40,677 nucleotides of DNA from Clostridiales bacterium DTU089. GTDB lineage: Bacteria; Bacillota; Clostridia; Oscillospirales; Acutalibacteraceae. Below the pieces are notes generated by a model. That model worked only from the letters and a program-made list of their open reading frames with translations. It was not told where the DNA came from and did not search any database. A program made the translations under genes and the position numbers. Below, piece after piece: positions 1 through 6,841 of this stretch (position 1 is the stretch's first letter; the number at the start of each line of letters is the position of its first letter). The stretch covers positions 1-40,677 of the forward strand of contig LFSB01000044.1 of NCBI GenBank assembly GCA_001513045.1, in the 5' to 3' direction.

Positions 1-53
1 ATCCCCTTTCCGTAGCAGTGTTTTTTTATTTCCACTGTCTACTCTAAGGGGAT
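1..53. repeat. Long imperfect hairpin at window edge
   Basis: The ends ATCCCCTT (1-8) and AAGGGGAT (46-53) are perfect reverse complements. Inside them GTAG-CAGTG (about 13-21) can pair with CACTG-T-CTAC (about 34-43) around a T-rich loop. The right arm shares ACTCTAAGGG with the palindromic repeat near 10480, so it may be a diverged member of that family. It could also be the end of an element lying to the left of the window. Confidence 0.5.
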
Positions 54-84
54 CATATCATTGTCTCGATTGCGGCTCTTGCAT

Positions 85-214
85 TGTAACGGATGTAACA
101 GAGGTGTAACGGATAAAATAACGAAATGTGTTACAATTCTATTTGTCATACTCTGTCTCTGTCTGTCATTGTATATCGTAATATTGTAAATATATATATT
201 GTAACAGATGTAAC
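85..214. repeat. Short TGTAAC repeats (two clusters)
   Basis: TGTAAC followed by a purine-rich triplet occurs at 85, 94 and 105 and again at 200 and 209, with 9-11 base spacing. An inverted TGTTACA lies near 128. The surrounding DNA is very AT-rich. Regular spacing near one helical turn would suit protein-binding iterons. The same DNA read on the minus strand gives a short Ser-Val-Thr repeat, so a decayed coding region is an alternative. Confidence 0.4.
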
Positions 215-517
215 AGATAATAAATATATAATGCTCGTATAAATTCGCCTTTTAGACTCGAATGTGATTACGGCACTTACCTCGCCCATATACGCTCGCT
301 CATATCCCCCTGACCCCTGATTAAATCCCCAACAAATCCCCAACTGGGTGAGACAGAACGCTCTGTAATCTACTAAGATACATACAGATAGGTTGTGACA
401 ATCATTCGAGTATAAATTATTCGTAAACCCTTGCAGACATGCGGTTTATAAAGACAAGAGCAGACAGTTTACAAAACGATAGGACAGCCTATGAAACTCA
501 CTGTCGATAACTCCAAG

Positions 518-619
518 AGATAACAATTCATTGTTTATCGAAGCACTCGCTTTTCAAAGCGGGTGCTTTTCTTTCGGTGAACTTCGGTGTCCTCGCGGCA
601 CAGCCGCTGCGGTTTCGGC
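518..619. repeat. Direct repeat, copy 1 (about 102 bp)
   Basis: This is the first copy of a unit repeated nearly identically 151 bases downstream at 669-770; only a few positions differ (for example C versus T near 529, T versus C near 585). It carries a terminator-like hairpin (541-572) followed by a GC-rich tail that contains GCGGC-ACA-GCCGC. It ends in GGTTTCGGC, which pairs with GCCGAAAC at 650-657. Confidence 0.8.
541..572 (+). terminator. Rho-independent terminator-like hairpin in repeat copy 1
   Basis: GCACTCGC pairs with GCGGGTGC with one G-U pair, extended by flanking A-T pairs, and is followed by a T-rich run. No gene is visible just upstream, so the terminated transcript would be non-coding or start outside the window. 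Confidence 0.6.
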
Positions 620-657
620 TAAAAACAGTCCACAGGACTGTTTTCCGACGCCGAAAC
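612..657. terminator. Nested hairpin between the two repeats
   Basis: An outer stem GTTTCGGC / GCCGAAAC (612-619 / 650-657) encloses a perfect inner stem AAAACAGTCC / GGACTGTTTT (622-631 / 635-644) with a three-base loop. The inner stem ends in a T-run and could work as a terminator on either strand. Confidence 0.5.
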
Positions 658-668
658 AGTTCTCAAAA

Positions 669-770
669 AGATAACAATTTATTGTTTATCGAAGCACTCG
701 CTTTTCAAAGCGGGTGCTTTTCTTTCGGTGAACTCCGGTGTCCTCGCGGCACAGCCGCTGCGGTTTCGGC
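669..770. repeat. Direct repeat, copy 2 (about 102 bp)
   Basis: This is the second copy of the unit at 518-619, offset by 151 bases, with the same hairpin and GC-rich tail. The sequence then diverges into the carD promoter region. Two adjacent copies suggest a local tandem duplication of a transcript 3' end. Confidence 0.8.
692..723 (+). terminator. Rho-independent terminator-like hairpin in repeat copy 2
   Basis: This is the same stem, loop and T-rich tail as the hairpin at 541-572, carried by the second copy of the direct repeat. It would shield the carD promoter just downstream from read-through. Confidence 0.6.
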
Positions 771-806
771 CGGGAGCAATCACCAATCTAAATAAAAAAA
801 GTTTTA

Positions 807-836
807 CTTACATTAAGCGGCTTTTTGTGTTATACT
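807..836 (+). promoter_or_regulatory. Probable sigma-A promoter of the CarD-like gene
   Basis: A good -10 hexamer TATACT lies at 831-836. The -35 is poor (CTTACA at 807-812, 18-base spacing). The position about 45 bases before the start codon is sensible, but the weak -35 leaves this tentative; CarD-type or other activation could compensate. Confidence 0.35.
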
Positions 837-879
837 TATTGTAATATAAATTTTATTCTGTTTTCGGAGATGATACATC

Positions 880-1398
880 ATGTACGACATAGGAGAAACG
901 GTCATTTACGCCTCTGCGGGTCCCTGCAAAATTGTTGATATAACCACATTGAACGGGATTCGCGGGGCTGAAAAAAACAAAAAATATTATGTGCTTGAGC
1001 CGGTATTTCAGGGCGGAAGAATATATTCACCCGCCGAGGACGGAAAAGCTTATATGCGTCCGGTCATCTCGCGCGACGAAGTTGAGCGTATTATTGACCG
1101 TATCCCTCAAATCAACGCCGAGGCATATATAAATTCAAATCTGCAGCTGCTCACCGAGCATTACAAGCAAATGATAAATTCACATGACTGTGAGGAGCTG
1201 GTTGAGCTGTCAATGTCCATATATGCCAAAAAATGCTCAGCCGAGCAGGAGAAGCGTAAATTCGGTCAAATAGACGAGGCATATCTCAAGCAGGCTCAGG
1301 AGCTGCTGTTCGGAGAATTTGCCGTTGCTCTGGGTATATCCAGAGAGGAAGTCCCCGCTCTCATTGCCGAGCGCGTAAAAGCCGCAACCGGCGAGTAA
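880..1398 (+). CDS. CarD/CdnL-family transcriptional regulator
   Basis: This 172-residue protein begins with the CarD/CdnL/TRCF RNA-polymerase-interaction fold: residues 1-60 show the YDIGETVIY start, a GPCKIVDI strand and a KYYVLEP strand. The rest is helical, as in the DNA-contacting C-terminal part of CarD proteins. In this family the N-terminal domain binds the RNA polymerase beta subunit and stabilises open promoter complexes. The ATG has GGAG about ten bases upstream. The gene stands alone and ends at a bidirectional terminator shared with the convergent transporter. The family assignment is firm; the regulated genes cannot be read from the sequence. Confidence 0.88.
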   Translation: MYDIGETVIYASAGPCKIVDITTLNGIRGAEKNKKYYVLEPVFQGGRIYSPAEDGKAYMRPVISRDEVERIIDRIPQINAEAYINSNLQLLTEHYKQMINSHDCEELVELSMSIYAKKCSAEQEKRKFGQIDEAYLKQAQELLFGEFAVALGISREEVPALIAERVKAATGE

Positions 1399-1416
1399 TA
1401 AGTAAATACAGAAAAC

Positions 1417-1446
1417 AAAAACCGGAGCAATTAAGCTCCGGTTTTT
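1417..1446. terminator. Bidirectional terminator
   Basis: ACCGGAGC and GCTCCGGT form a stem around AATTAA, flanked by an A-run on the left and a T-run on the right. It lies between the CarD-like gene and the convergent symporter gene, so it can end both transcripts. Confidence 0.9.
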
Positions 1447-1457
1447 TATGTCAGTGA

Positions 1458-3038
1458 TTAAAGTGTATGCTCCTGATTGCCTATTTCCATCTGTGCATGT
1501 GCAACCTTGGCGAGTGCATCAACATCTCCGGAGGTTGCCTCCTTGGACATTTCGGAACGTCTTGCCAAGAGTTCAACGTACATTCTTTCTCTCTTTGCAC
1601 CGCCCAAATCATAGAACAGCATCGGCACAATACCGAGTGAGGTTGTTATGCAGGGAACGATGGTGAACATCGCGAACAGTCCGAATTTTGTGGAATCTGT
1701 CTGTGCATTGCCTCTGGTATAAGCGGTTATATCGTAGCCGATAAGGCGCTTTATCTGGATTGAAATCAGGCTGCTGGCGAGCTGTGAAAGCTTCTGAGCA
1801 AGACCCTTTGCAACAGTGGTCATCGCCTCGGTACGGTAGCCGTTTCTCCACTCGCAATAGTCCATTGCCTCATTGTACATCTCTGAGGGAATAACCTTAC
1901 GCACACCGTAGAAGAACATGAATATTGTCTCCCACAGAGTAAGCGCAACGCCCATAGGAAGCTTTTTCTTGTAAAGACCGTTCCTCATTCCGCCGATAGC
2001 TCCGACCAGGAAAACGGGAACCATGAGCAAATCGCCCACATAAGCGCCCATTATATAAAGGAAACGGCTTGAGAAATGCCTGCGGAACCACGGCACAAGA
2101 GCATAGCTGAAGGGATGAACCACAGCGCCGGGGATTCCGGTAAAGAAGCCCATTGATGCGAAGTTGAGAACGTCTATGTAGTAGTCCGACTTGCTGCCGC
2201 CGACTGAGAAGCCGCTCAATGTCTGAGACAGCGTCATGAGAAGCACCGGCTTGTTGTTGAGTATTGACTTCACACCCTGCATTATGCTCGGACGCTCAAC
2301 CGACTGCATAACTCTCTCTCTCGTGAGAAGGAAGAACCAAAGTGCAACGCCGCCGCTGACGATGGATGTGAAATTACCCATAAACATAAAGGTATTCGTA
2401 AGCGAAAGATTGATTATCTTGTTGCCGATAAGGTCGAGCAAGACAGTCATTATCTGTTCGGGAAGCTTTTCTCCGAAGAAGCCGGAAGCGAAGTTCGCAA
2501 GGGTTATTAGTCGTGTTCGGTCGACAGGGTGCGGCGTTATGGTTGCCATCATACCTGTCTGTGCAATGCTTCTGAAGGTTCCTGCGCCCTCACGCACTAT
2601 TGCAAGAATAAAATACGCAATGAATTTTGACATTGCCTTGGGAGATGAATTCGGGAAGAACATGGGAAGCAGCCAATATATGCATGTTCCTATGGTGCCC
2701 GGAATACCCAACGCAACAAGATAAGGCTTGAATTTGCCCCAACGGGTACGGGTCTTATCGACTATTGCGCCGATAAAAATATCGTTCACAATGTCCCATA
2801 CGCCGTTTATCGCGGAAATTATAGTCTGGTAGTTAAGGTCAACCTGCAGGATATTAGTCACGAAACGCCCGGAATAAGCGTTGATGTTGAAGCTCTGCGC
2901 CATGTCGAACAAAACATAGCCCACAGTTTCCTTCAAACCGACATATCTTCGGTTTTCATAGACATAATCTCTTGCCTGCTGCTCTTCTGACCTTTCCGGA
3001 GCTGGATTGGTCTCAGTCTTCACAGCTTCACTTGCCAA
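1458..3038 (-). CDS. GPH-family (MFS_2) sugar:cation symporter
   Basis: This 526-residue membrane protein has about 12 hydrophobic segments. The region around residues 85-110 holds the WDIVNDIFIGAIVDKTRTRW motif, characteristic of glycoside-pentoside-hexuronide:cation symporters, where a D-x-x-x-D pair and a basic loop lie after helix 2. Such proteins import sugars or glycosides with sodium or protons. The substrate cannot be read from sequence, and no glycosidase is adjacent. A polar N-terminal extension of about 30 residues precedes the first helix. The start is TTG at 3036-3038, preceded by AAGGGGG at good spacing; the frame has no better start. A strong promoter and two inverted repeats precede it, suggesting control by a repressor. 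Confidence 0.87.
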   Translation of the reverse strand: MASEAVKTETNPAPERSEEQQARDYVYENRRYVGLKETVGYVLFDMAQSFNINAYSGRFVTNILQVDLNYQTIISAINGVWDIVNDIFIGAIVDKTRTRWGKFKPYLVALGIPGTIGTCIYWLLPMFFPNSSPKAMSKFIAYFILAIVREGAGTFRSIAQTGMMATITPHPVDRTRLITLANFASGFFGEKLPEQIMTVLLDLIGNKIINLSLTNTFMFMGNFTSIVSGGVALWFFLLTRERVMQSVERPSIMQGVKSILNNKPVLLMTLSQTLSGFSVGGSKSDYYIDVLNFASMGFFTGIPGAVVHPFSYALVPWFRRHFSSRFLYIMGAYVGDLLMVPVFLVGAIGGMRNGLYKKKLPMGVALTLWETIFMFFYGVRKVIPSEMYNEAMDYCEWRNGYRTEAMTTVAKGLAQKLSQLASSLISIQIKRLIGYDITAYTRGNAQTDSTKFGLFAMFTIVPCITTSLGIVPMLFYDLGGAKRERMYVELLARRSEMSKEATSGDVDALAKVAHAQMEIGNQEHTL

Positions 3039-3065
3039 AAAAAGAACCCCCTTATATGGATTTCA

Positions 3066-3104
3066 GTAACAAACAGGTTACCAAGGCTTGACCGCTTCCG
3101 GTCA
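3066..3104. promoter_or_regulatory. Two inverted repeats, candidate operators
   Basis: TGACCG-CTTC-CGGTCA (3089-3104) is a perfect 6+4+6 palindrome just downstream of the symporter -10 hexamer. GTAAC-AAACAG-GTTAC (3066-3081) is a second perfect repeat in the leader. Their place between promoter and start codon suits repressor operators. No adjacent LacI- or GntR-type regulator gene is seen, so the binding protein is unknown. Confidence 0.45.
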
Positions 3105-3114
3105 CTTGCATTAA

Positions 3115-3143
3115 ATTATAACATACTACTTTGGTAATTGCAA
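3115..3143 (-). promoter_or_regulatory. Sigma-A promoter of the symporter gene
   Basis: Reading the minus strand, TTGCAA (3138-3143) and TATAAT (3115-3120) are separated by exactly 17 bases. The leader to the TTG start is about 70 bases and contains two inverted repeats. Confidence 0.75.
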
Positions 3144-3283
3144 CTATTTTTATTCAAACTTTCAGCTTTTATTATGTAAAAAACGGCGAAGCTTTCTCTC
3201 TTTTTAAATTTCAATTTTTGTTTTCATTTTTGCCGAATCTTTCACTGTTTTACAAAATCAATAAAGAAAAAATGACATTGCTA

Positions 3284-3312
3284 TTGACAACAAAGCATGG
3301 ATGGTGTAAACT
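3284..3312 (+). promoter_or_regulatory. Sigma-A promoter of the double-HTH gene
   Basis: TTGACA (3284-3289) and TAAACT (3307-3312) are 17 bases apart, about 36 bases before the start codon. It is divergent from the symporter promoter within a 309-base intergenic region that otherwise shows only AT-rich sequence and the inverted repeats. Confidence 0.75.
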
Positions 3313-3347
3313 TTGGTGTATTATTTCTAACTTCGGAGGTTAATGTA

Positions 3348-5234
3348 ATGAATTTCAGCAAACAACTCGATTTTGTTTTCTCTGCGCTTGGGTGCTCAAA
3401 CGAAGAAATTGCCCGTATTTCGGGAATTGACGCCGAAACACTTGTTAAATTTCGCCGCGGCGAAATTTTGCCGAAAAAAGGAAGCAACGAATCAATAATG
3501 CTTGTATTCGGGCTTTGTAAATATGCCGGCGACAACAATAAAAGTGCTGTTCTCGCAAAAAGCTGTTCTGCGCCGTCTTCCGCCAATCACTACGCTTTGA
3601 ATCAGGCGCTCACTTCATCTCTTTTTGCTTCGCAGGAGCCGCATCCCGCCCCCTCATTCTCAAACGGCGACGCTCTTTCCGCCGGAATGCGCGTCACTCA
3701 CAAAACAAATCCCGACCATCTTGACTCTGCGATGAAGCTGCTCGGCATAAACAACATAAAAATGTCCAAGGACACCGGAATTGACGCCTCTCTTATAAGC
3801 CGGTACAGAAGCGGAGCGAGAATGATATCCAACAAACCCGAGGTGCTCTCAGCACTGTTTTCCTGCCTTTACCGTGCCGCTTTTGATACAGAAAAAACTG
3901 CTGAATTCGCAGAGCTCTTGAAGATTTCCGAAAGAGACCTTATATCCAGCGAGGAGCGTTCGCTTGATGCCTTCTCAAGCTGGATACGCAACAACAACGG
4001 CGATTTTTTTGAATATAATTCCGTTGCGCGTTTTGTCAATTATCTTGACCAGCTCTCTGAGCGCAAGCCCGTGATTACCCCTGCCGAGGGCTACCCCGCC
4101 GGAAGTGAGAAATGGCTTTCAGCCGAACCGAAAGCCTCTTATCGAGGTGTTGAAGGTCTGCGCACGGCGTTTACCCGTCTGATGAACACTGCCCTTCAGA
4201 GTTCAGGCAGTCATACGCTGTATCTTTATTCCGACCAGGCCATCAACTGGTTTTCGGATGAATTTGCCGACACAGCATTTGCTCTTATTAAAAACTTCTT
4301 TTCGCGTCCCGGCAACAGAGTAAAAATCATTATAAATATAGAGCATAACAACCCCGATATGTTTTCCCCCATCGAAAGATGCCTTCCCCTCTTTATGACG
4401 GGCAAAATGGAGCCGTATTACTGCAAAAAAATTGCAAACTCCCGTTTTTCACACACGCTCTTTATGGTTGACTCCGTAGCGGCTGTAACATCATTTTTCG
4501 TAAGCGGAACAGAGGACAAGGCACAGCTCCTTTACACGGACGAGCCTCAGAAGCTCGACTATTTTGCTTATCAGTGGGATGCACTCATGCGTGTTTCCTC
4601 TCCGTTAATGAAAATTTTCTCACCTCAGAATTTTGAGGGCTTCGACAGCACGGTTGACGAGTTTGTTTCGCAAAGAGGTGACGCGCTCGCTCTTTTCCCC
4701 TCGCTTCCTGTGTGTACAATGAGCGAGGAGCTTGTGGCGGACATCATTTCACGCAACGAAATCAATGAATCCACGGGCAGCTTTATGAAGGGCTTTTGCG
4801 CACAAAGGAAGCACATGCTCAACAAGGCACTTGCCTCAAAGGTATCTCTCATTTTCCCGATGCCTGCCGCATACATCGAAAACGGAATAAAATTCAGTTC
4901 CCATTCCTTTGCCGGCAATGAAACGCTTTACTATTCAAAAAGCGAATATAAAAGACAGATAGAAATGATGATAAACGCTTTGCGTAAAGAAAACAATCTT
5001 GACTTTGTCCTTCTTGACAGCATGAGGCTTCGCCACACACAGATATTCTCAAAAGAGAACGGCGGAGTGCTCATTACAAAGTGCACCTCACCCGTTACGG
5101 CGATGTATTTCTCGCATCCCTTTATATGCAAGAGCATCCACAATTATCTGAAAAAAATAACCGATTCTGTTGCATCAACCGATAAAAATAAGTATGATAT
5201 TATACAGTTGCTTGAACAGCAGATTTCAGAATAA
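3348..5234 (+). CDS. Orphan double helix-turn-helix protein
   Basis: I do not recognise a named family for this 628-residue protein. Residues about 5-60 look like a Cro/XRE-type HTH (EEIARISGIDAETLVKFRRG). Residues about 122-190 hold a second, similar module (KMSKDTGIDASLISRYRSG). From about residue 265 an alpha/beta region follows, with strands such as HTLYLYSDQA and VKIIINIEHN, and no membrane segment. It is therefore probably a cytoplasmic DNA-binding regulator with a large sensor or effector part. The ATG at 3348 is preceded by GGAGG at ideal spacing; an in-frame ATG at 3297 overlaps the promoter and was rejected. The HAD phosphatase begins 25 bases downstream, so the three genes to 6559 probably form one operon. 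Confidence 0.7.
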   Translation: MNFSKQLDFVFSALGCSNEEIARISGIDAETLVKFRRGEILPKKGSNESIMLVFGLCKYAGDNNKSAVLAKSCSAPSSANHYALNQALTSSLFASQEPHPAPSFSNGDALSAGMRVTHKTNPDHLDSAMKLLGINNIKMSKDTGIDASLISRYRSGARMISNKPEVLSALFSCLYRAAFDTEKTAEFAELLKISERDLISSEERSLDAFSSWIRNNNGDFFEYNSVARFVNYLDQLSERKPVITPAEGYPAGSEKWLSAEPKASYRGVEGLRTAFTRLMNTALQSSGSHTLYLYSDQAINWFSDEFADTAFALIKNFFSRPGNRVKIIINIEHNNPDMFSPIERCLPLFMTGKMEPYYCKKIANSRFSHTLFMVDSVAAVTSFFVSGTEDKAQLLYTDEPQKLDYFAYQWDALMRVSSPLMKIFSPQNFEGFDSTVDEFVSQRGDALALFPSLPVCTMSEELVADIISRNEINESTGSFMKGFCAQRKHMLNKALASKVSLIFPMPAAYIENGIKFSSHSFAGNETLYYSKSEYKRQIEMMINALRKENNLDFVLLDSMRLRHTQIFSKENGGVLITKCTSPVTAMYFSHPFICKSIHNYLKKITDSVASTDKNKYDIIQLLEQQISE

Positions 5235-5259
5235 TCAACATAACGGAGTGAATACCCAA

Positions 5260-5847
5260 ATGGAGCTTGACATCTACGATTTTGACAAAACCGTAATTCC
5301 CTTTGACAGCGGGCGGAAGTTTTTTAGCTATTGCCTGCTTCATTACCCGAAAACTCTGATTTTTCTGCCCTGGGTGTTGGTAGGTTGTATCCTTTTTGCA
5401 CTGAGAATAATAGATTTCGCCGCATTGAAAACCATCTTTTTCTCGTTTGTGCGTGTAATTCCGCTCAGAAAAGCCGTGGACGGCTTCTGGGCTGCCAACC
5501 GCAGCACTGTGCGCGAATGGGCAAAGCCCGAGAACCGCGAGCGTTACTCGGTGGTTATAAGCGCGAGTCCGGATTTTTTAATCGAAGGAATTATTGCCGA
5601 GCTCGGCTTTGACTCGCTTATCTGCACCGTGCATGACCGCCGTACGGGTGCGTTGCTCGGCTCCAACTGCAAGGGTGAAGAGAAGATAAAACGCTTCCGC
5701 ACACAATATCCGGATGCACAGGTCATTTGCGTATACTCTGACAGCTACAGACATGACAAGCCCATCTTCTCGCTCGGCAAGAGCTGTATTCACATAGAAG
5801 CAAACGGAAAAACCGTTCCCTTCGAGTTCAGAAAAATTTATTCTTGA
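5260..5847 (+). CDS. HAD-superfamily (class IB-like) phosphatase
   Basis: This 195-residue protein starts with HAD motif I, DFDKT at residues 7-11: the first Asp would be phosphorylated and the second acts as general acid/base. Motif II is the Ser in VVISASP near residue 105, and the C-terminal YSDSYRHD region fits motif III/IV Asp residues. The cap region contains a hydrophobic stretch around residues 30-50, so membrane association is possible. Phosphoserine phosphatase-like HAD-IB enzymes have this layout, but the substrate is unknown. The ATG at 5260 has GGAG 11 bases upstream; an in-frame GTG at 5248 would overlap that site. The gene lies between the double-HTH gene and the S51 peptidase, all codirectional. 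Confidence 0.8.
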   Translation: MELDIYDFDKTVIPFDSGRKFFSYCLLHYPKTLIFLPWVLVGCILFALRIIDFAALKTIFFSFVRVIPLRKAVDGFWAANRSTVREWAKPENRERYSVVISASPDFLIEGIIAELGFDSLICTVHDRRTGALLGSNCKGEEKIKRFRTQYPDAQVICVYSDSYRHDKPIFSLGKSCIHIEANGKTVPFEFRKIYS

Positions 5848-5857
5848 GGTATGAACA

Positions 5858-6559
5858 ATGGGTAAAATTGTTGCAATAGGCGGCGGCAAATACGACAACG
5901 GCGAGATAATGAACATCGCCCGGCATATAGTTTCACTTTCCGGCAAAGAAAATCCGAGTGTGGTTTTCCTCCCGACCGCAGGCATGGACAACACAGACGG
6001 TGATGAACCGATAGAGCATGCCTTTCGCGAATGCGGCTGCTCATCATACGAGACACTGCTGCTGACCGATGAAAGCCTTTCTGATGAAAAAATCCACTCA
6101 ACGATAACCGGAGCGGACGTGATATACGCCGGAGGCGGCAATCTGAAATTCCTTATGGATACCTGGAAACGCACGGGCGTTGACCGCTATGTGCGCGAGG
6201 CCTTCGACAACGGCACGGTGCTTTCGGGACTCAGCTCAGGTGCGATGTGCTGGTTTAAAGAGGGCTATGATGACTGCGGCGAGGAGCATGCGTTTATTTT
6301 CATTGACTGTGTGGGAATACTCCCCTACTGCAACTGTCCCCACTTTGAAAGTAAGAGCTGGCAGCGCTTTAAAAAGGCAATAAAGACCCGCAGCATATCG
6401 GGAATTGCCTGTGAAAACGGTGCCGCGATTGTTTATGACGACGGAAAATACTATCCCATACACGGCAACGAGGGCGGAAGAGTGTTTCTCTTTGACAGCG
6501 AAAACAAGTTTAAGAAAAGACGTCTTACCAAGCGCAGATGCGAAAAAATGAAACTGTAA
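5858..6559 (+). CDS. Peptidase S51 (dipeptidase E-like) protein
   Basis: This 233-residue protein belongs to the S51 class I glutamine-amidotransferase-like fold. It has AGGGN near residue 91, the nucleophile elbow GLSSG with likely catalytic Ser126 (residues 124-128), and a CPHFE segment carrying the probable catalytic His. S51 enzymes cleave Asp-X dipeptides (PepE) or cyanophycin dipeptides; specificity cannot be decided here. There is no signal peptide, so it is cytoplasmic. The C-terminus is strongly basic (KKRRLTKRR). GAGG lies eight bases before the ATG, and the gap to the HAD gene is 10 bases. A terminator follows. Confidence 0.85.
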   Translation: MGKIVAIGGGKYDNGEIMNIARHIVSLSGKENPSVVFLPTAGMDNTDGDEPIEHAFRECGCSSYETLLLTDESLSDEKIHSTITGADVIYAGGGNLKFLMDTWKRTGVDRYVREAFDNGTVLSGLSSGAMCWFKEGYDDCGEEHAFIFIDCVGILPYCNCPHFESKSWQRFKKAIKTRSISGIACENGAAIVYDDGKYYPIHGNEGGRVFLFDSENKFKKRRLTKRRCEKMKL

Positions 6560-6579
6560 AAATCAATACAGAGCATAAA

Positions 6580-6612
6580 GAAGCCTCCCTTGTTTTGAAG
6601 GGAGGCTTTCGT
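6580..6612 (+). terminator. Terminator after the S51 peptidase gene
   Basis: AAGCCTCCCTT pairs with AAGGGAGGCTT around GTTTTG and is followed by TTTCGTTT. The hairpin also belongs to the interspersed palindrome family seen at 10449-10598. Confidence 0.75.
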
Positions 6613-6632
6613 TTGCCGTAAGCGTGCAAAAC
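6580..6632. repeat. Interspersed palindromic repeat, copy near 6.6 kb
   Basis: After the GGAGGCTTT arm comes G-x-TTGCCGTAAG-x-G and a partly complementary arm (GTTTGC / GCAAAAC). The same order, with the same TTGCCGTAAG loop, occurs at about 10570-10600. The match extends over roughly 27 of 33 positions, far beyond chance for two sites 4 kb apart. Confidence 0.65.
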
Positions 6633-6645
6633 CAATCCCTAAAAA

Positions 6646-6841
6646 TCAGTTTTGCTTCTCGACTATTACCTTATATTCGTTATCGACCGTGAAATACGGG
6701 CAGTTTTCATAGCTGCCGAGGGTGAAGCGTTCAAGCTCGTCCATATCGAGATTCGCCTGACAGGTATAGTAGCCGTATTCCTCATCATAAATGTAATTGA
6801 AGCAATATTCGCAATTTTTTCCGTTTGCCGTAAGTCCTCAC
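6646..6841 (-). pseudogene. DUF6472-like small Cys-rich protein, frame-disrupted
   Basis: Read on the minus strand, a 63-codon frame after the degV stop encodes a protein rich in Cys, Tyr and acidic residues. It runs from KNCEYCFNYIYDEEYGYYTC through LDMDELERF to ENCPYF and ends EYKVIVEKQN. I recognise this as DUF6472-like. The frame has no ATG, GTG or TTG start. A GTG at 6839-6841 overlaps the degV stop (GTGA) and would give a natural N-terminus, but it enters another frame. Removing one A from the A6 run (6815-6820) would join the two as M-R-T-Y-G-K-R-K-N-C-E-Y-C. So it is a one-base frameshift, a sequence error or a slippage site. The function of this family is unknown. Confidence 0.7.

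Larger units (their letters stand above)
1..879. other. Non-coding left region, 879 bases
   Basis: No open frame here has a convincing ribosome binding site or recognisable product. The region contains the edge hairpin, the TGTAAC repeats, a unique stretch at 220-515, two copies of a roughly 102-base unit with terminator hairpins (518-619 and 669-770), a further hairpin between them, and the carD promoter region. I searched by eye for tRNA-like arms and integrase or transposase reading frames and found none. It may be the flank of an element outside the window. Confidence 0.6.

Noticed and set aside
146-343. Minus-strand frame of 65 codons with Ser-Val-Thr repeats
   Set aside because: It has no ribosome binding site and no recognisable family; it loosely resembles phage primase tails, but this is too weak to call.
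5578-6174. Minus-strand open frame of 198 codons across the HAD and S51 genes
   Set aside because: It opposes two recognised genes and shows no domain features.
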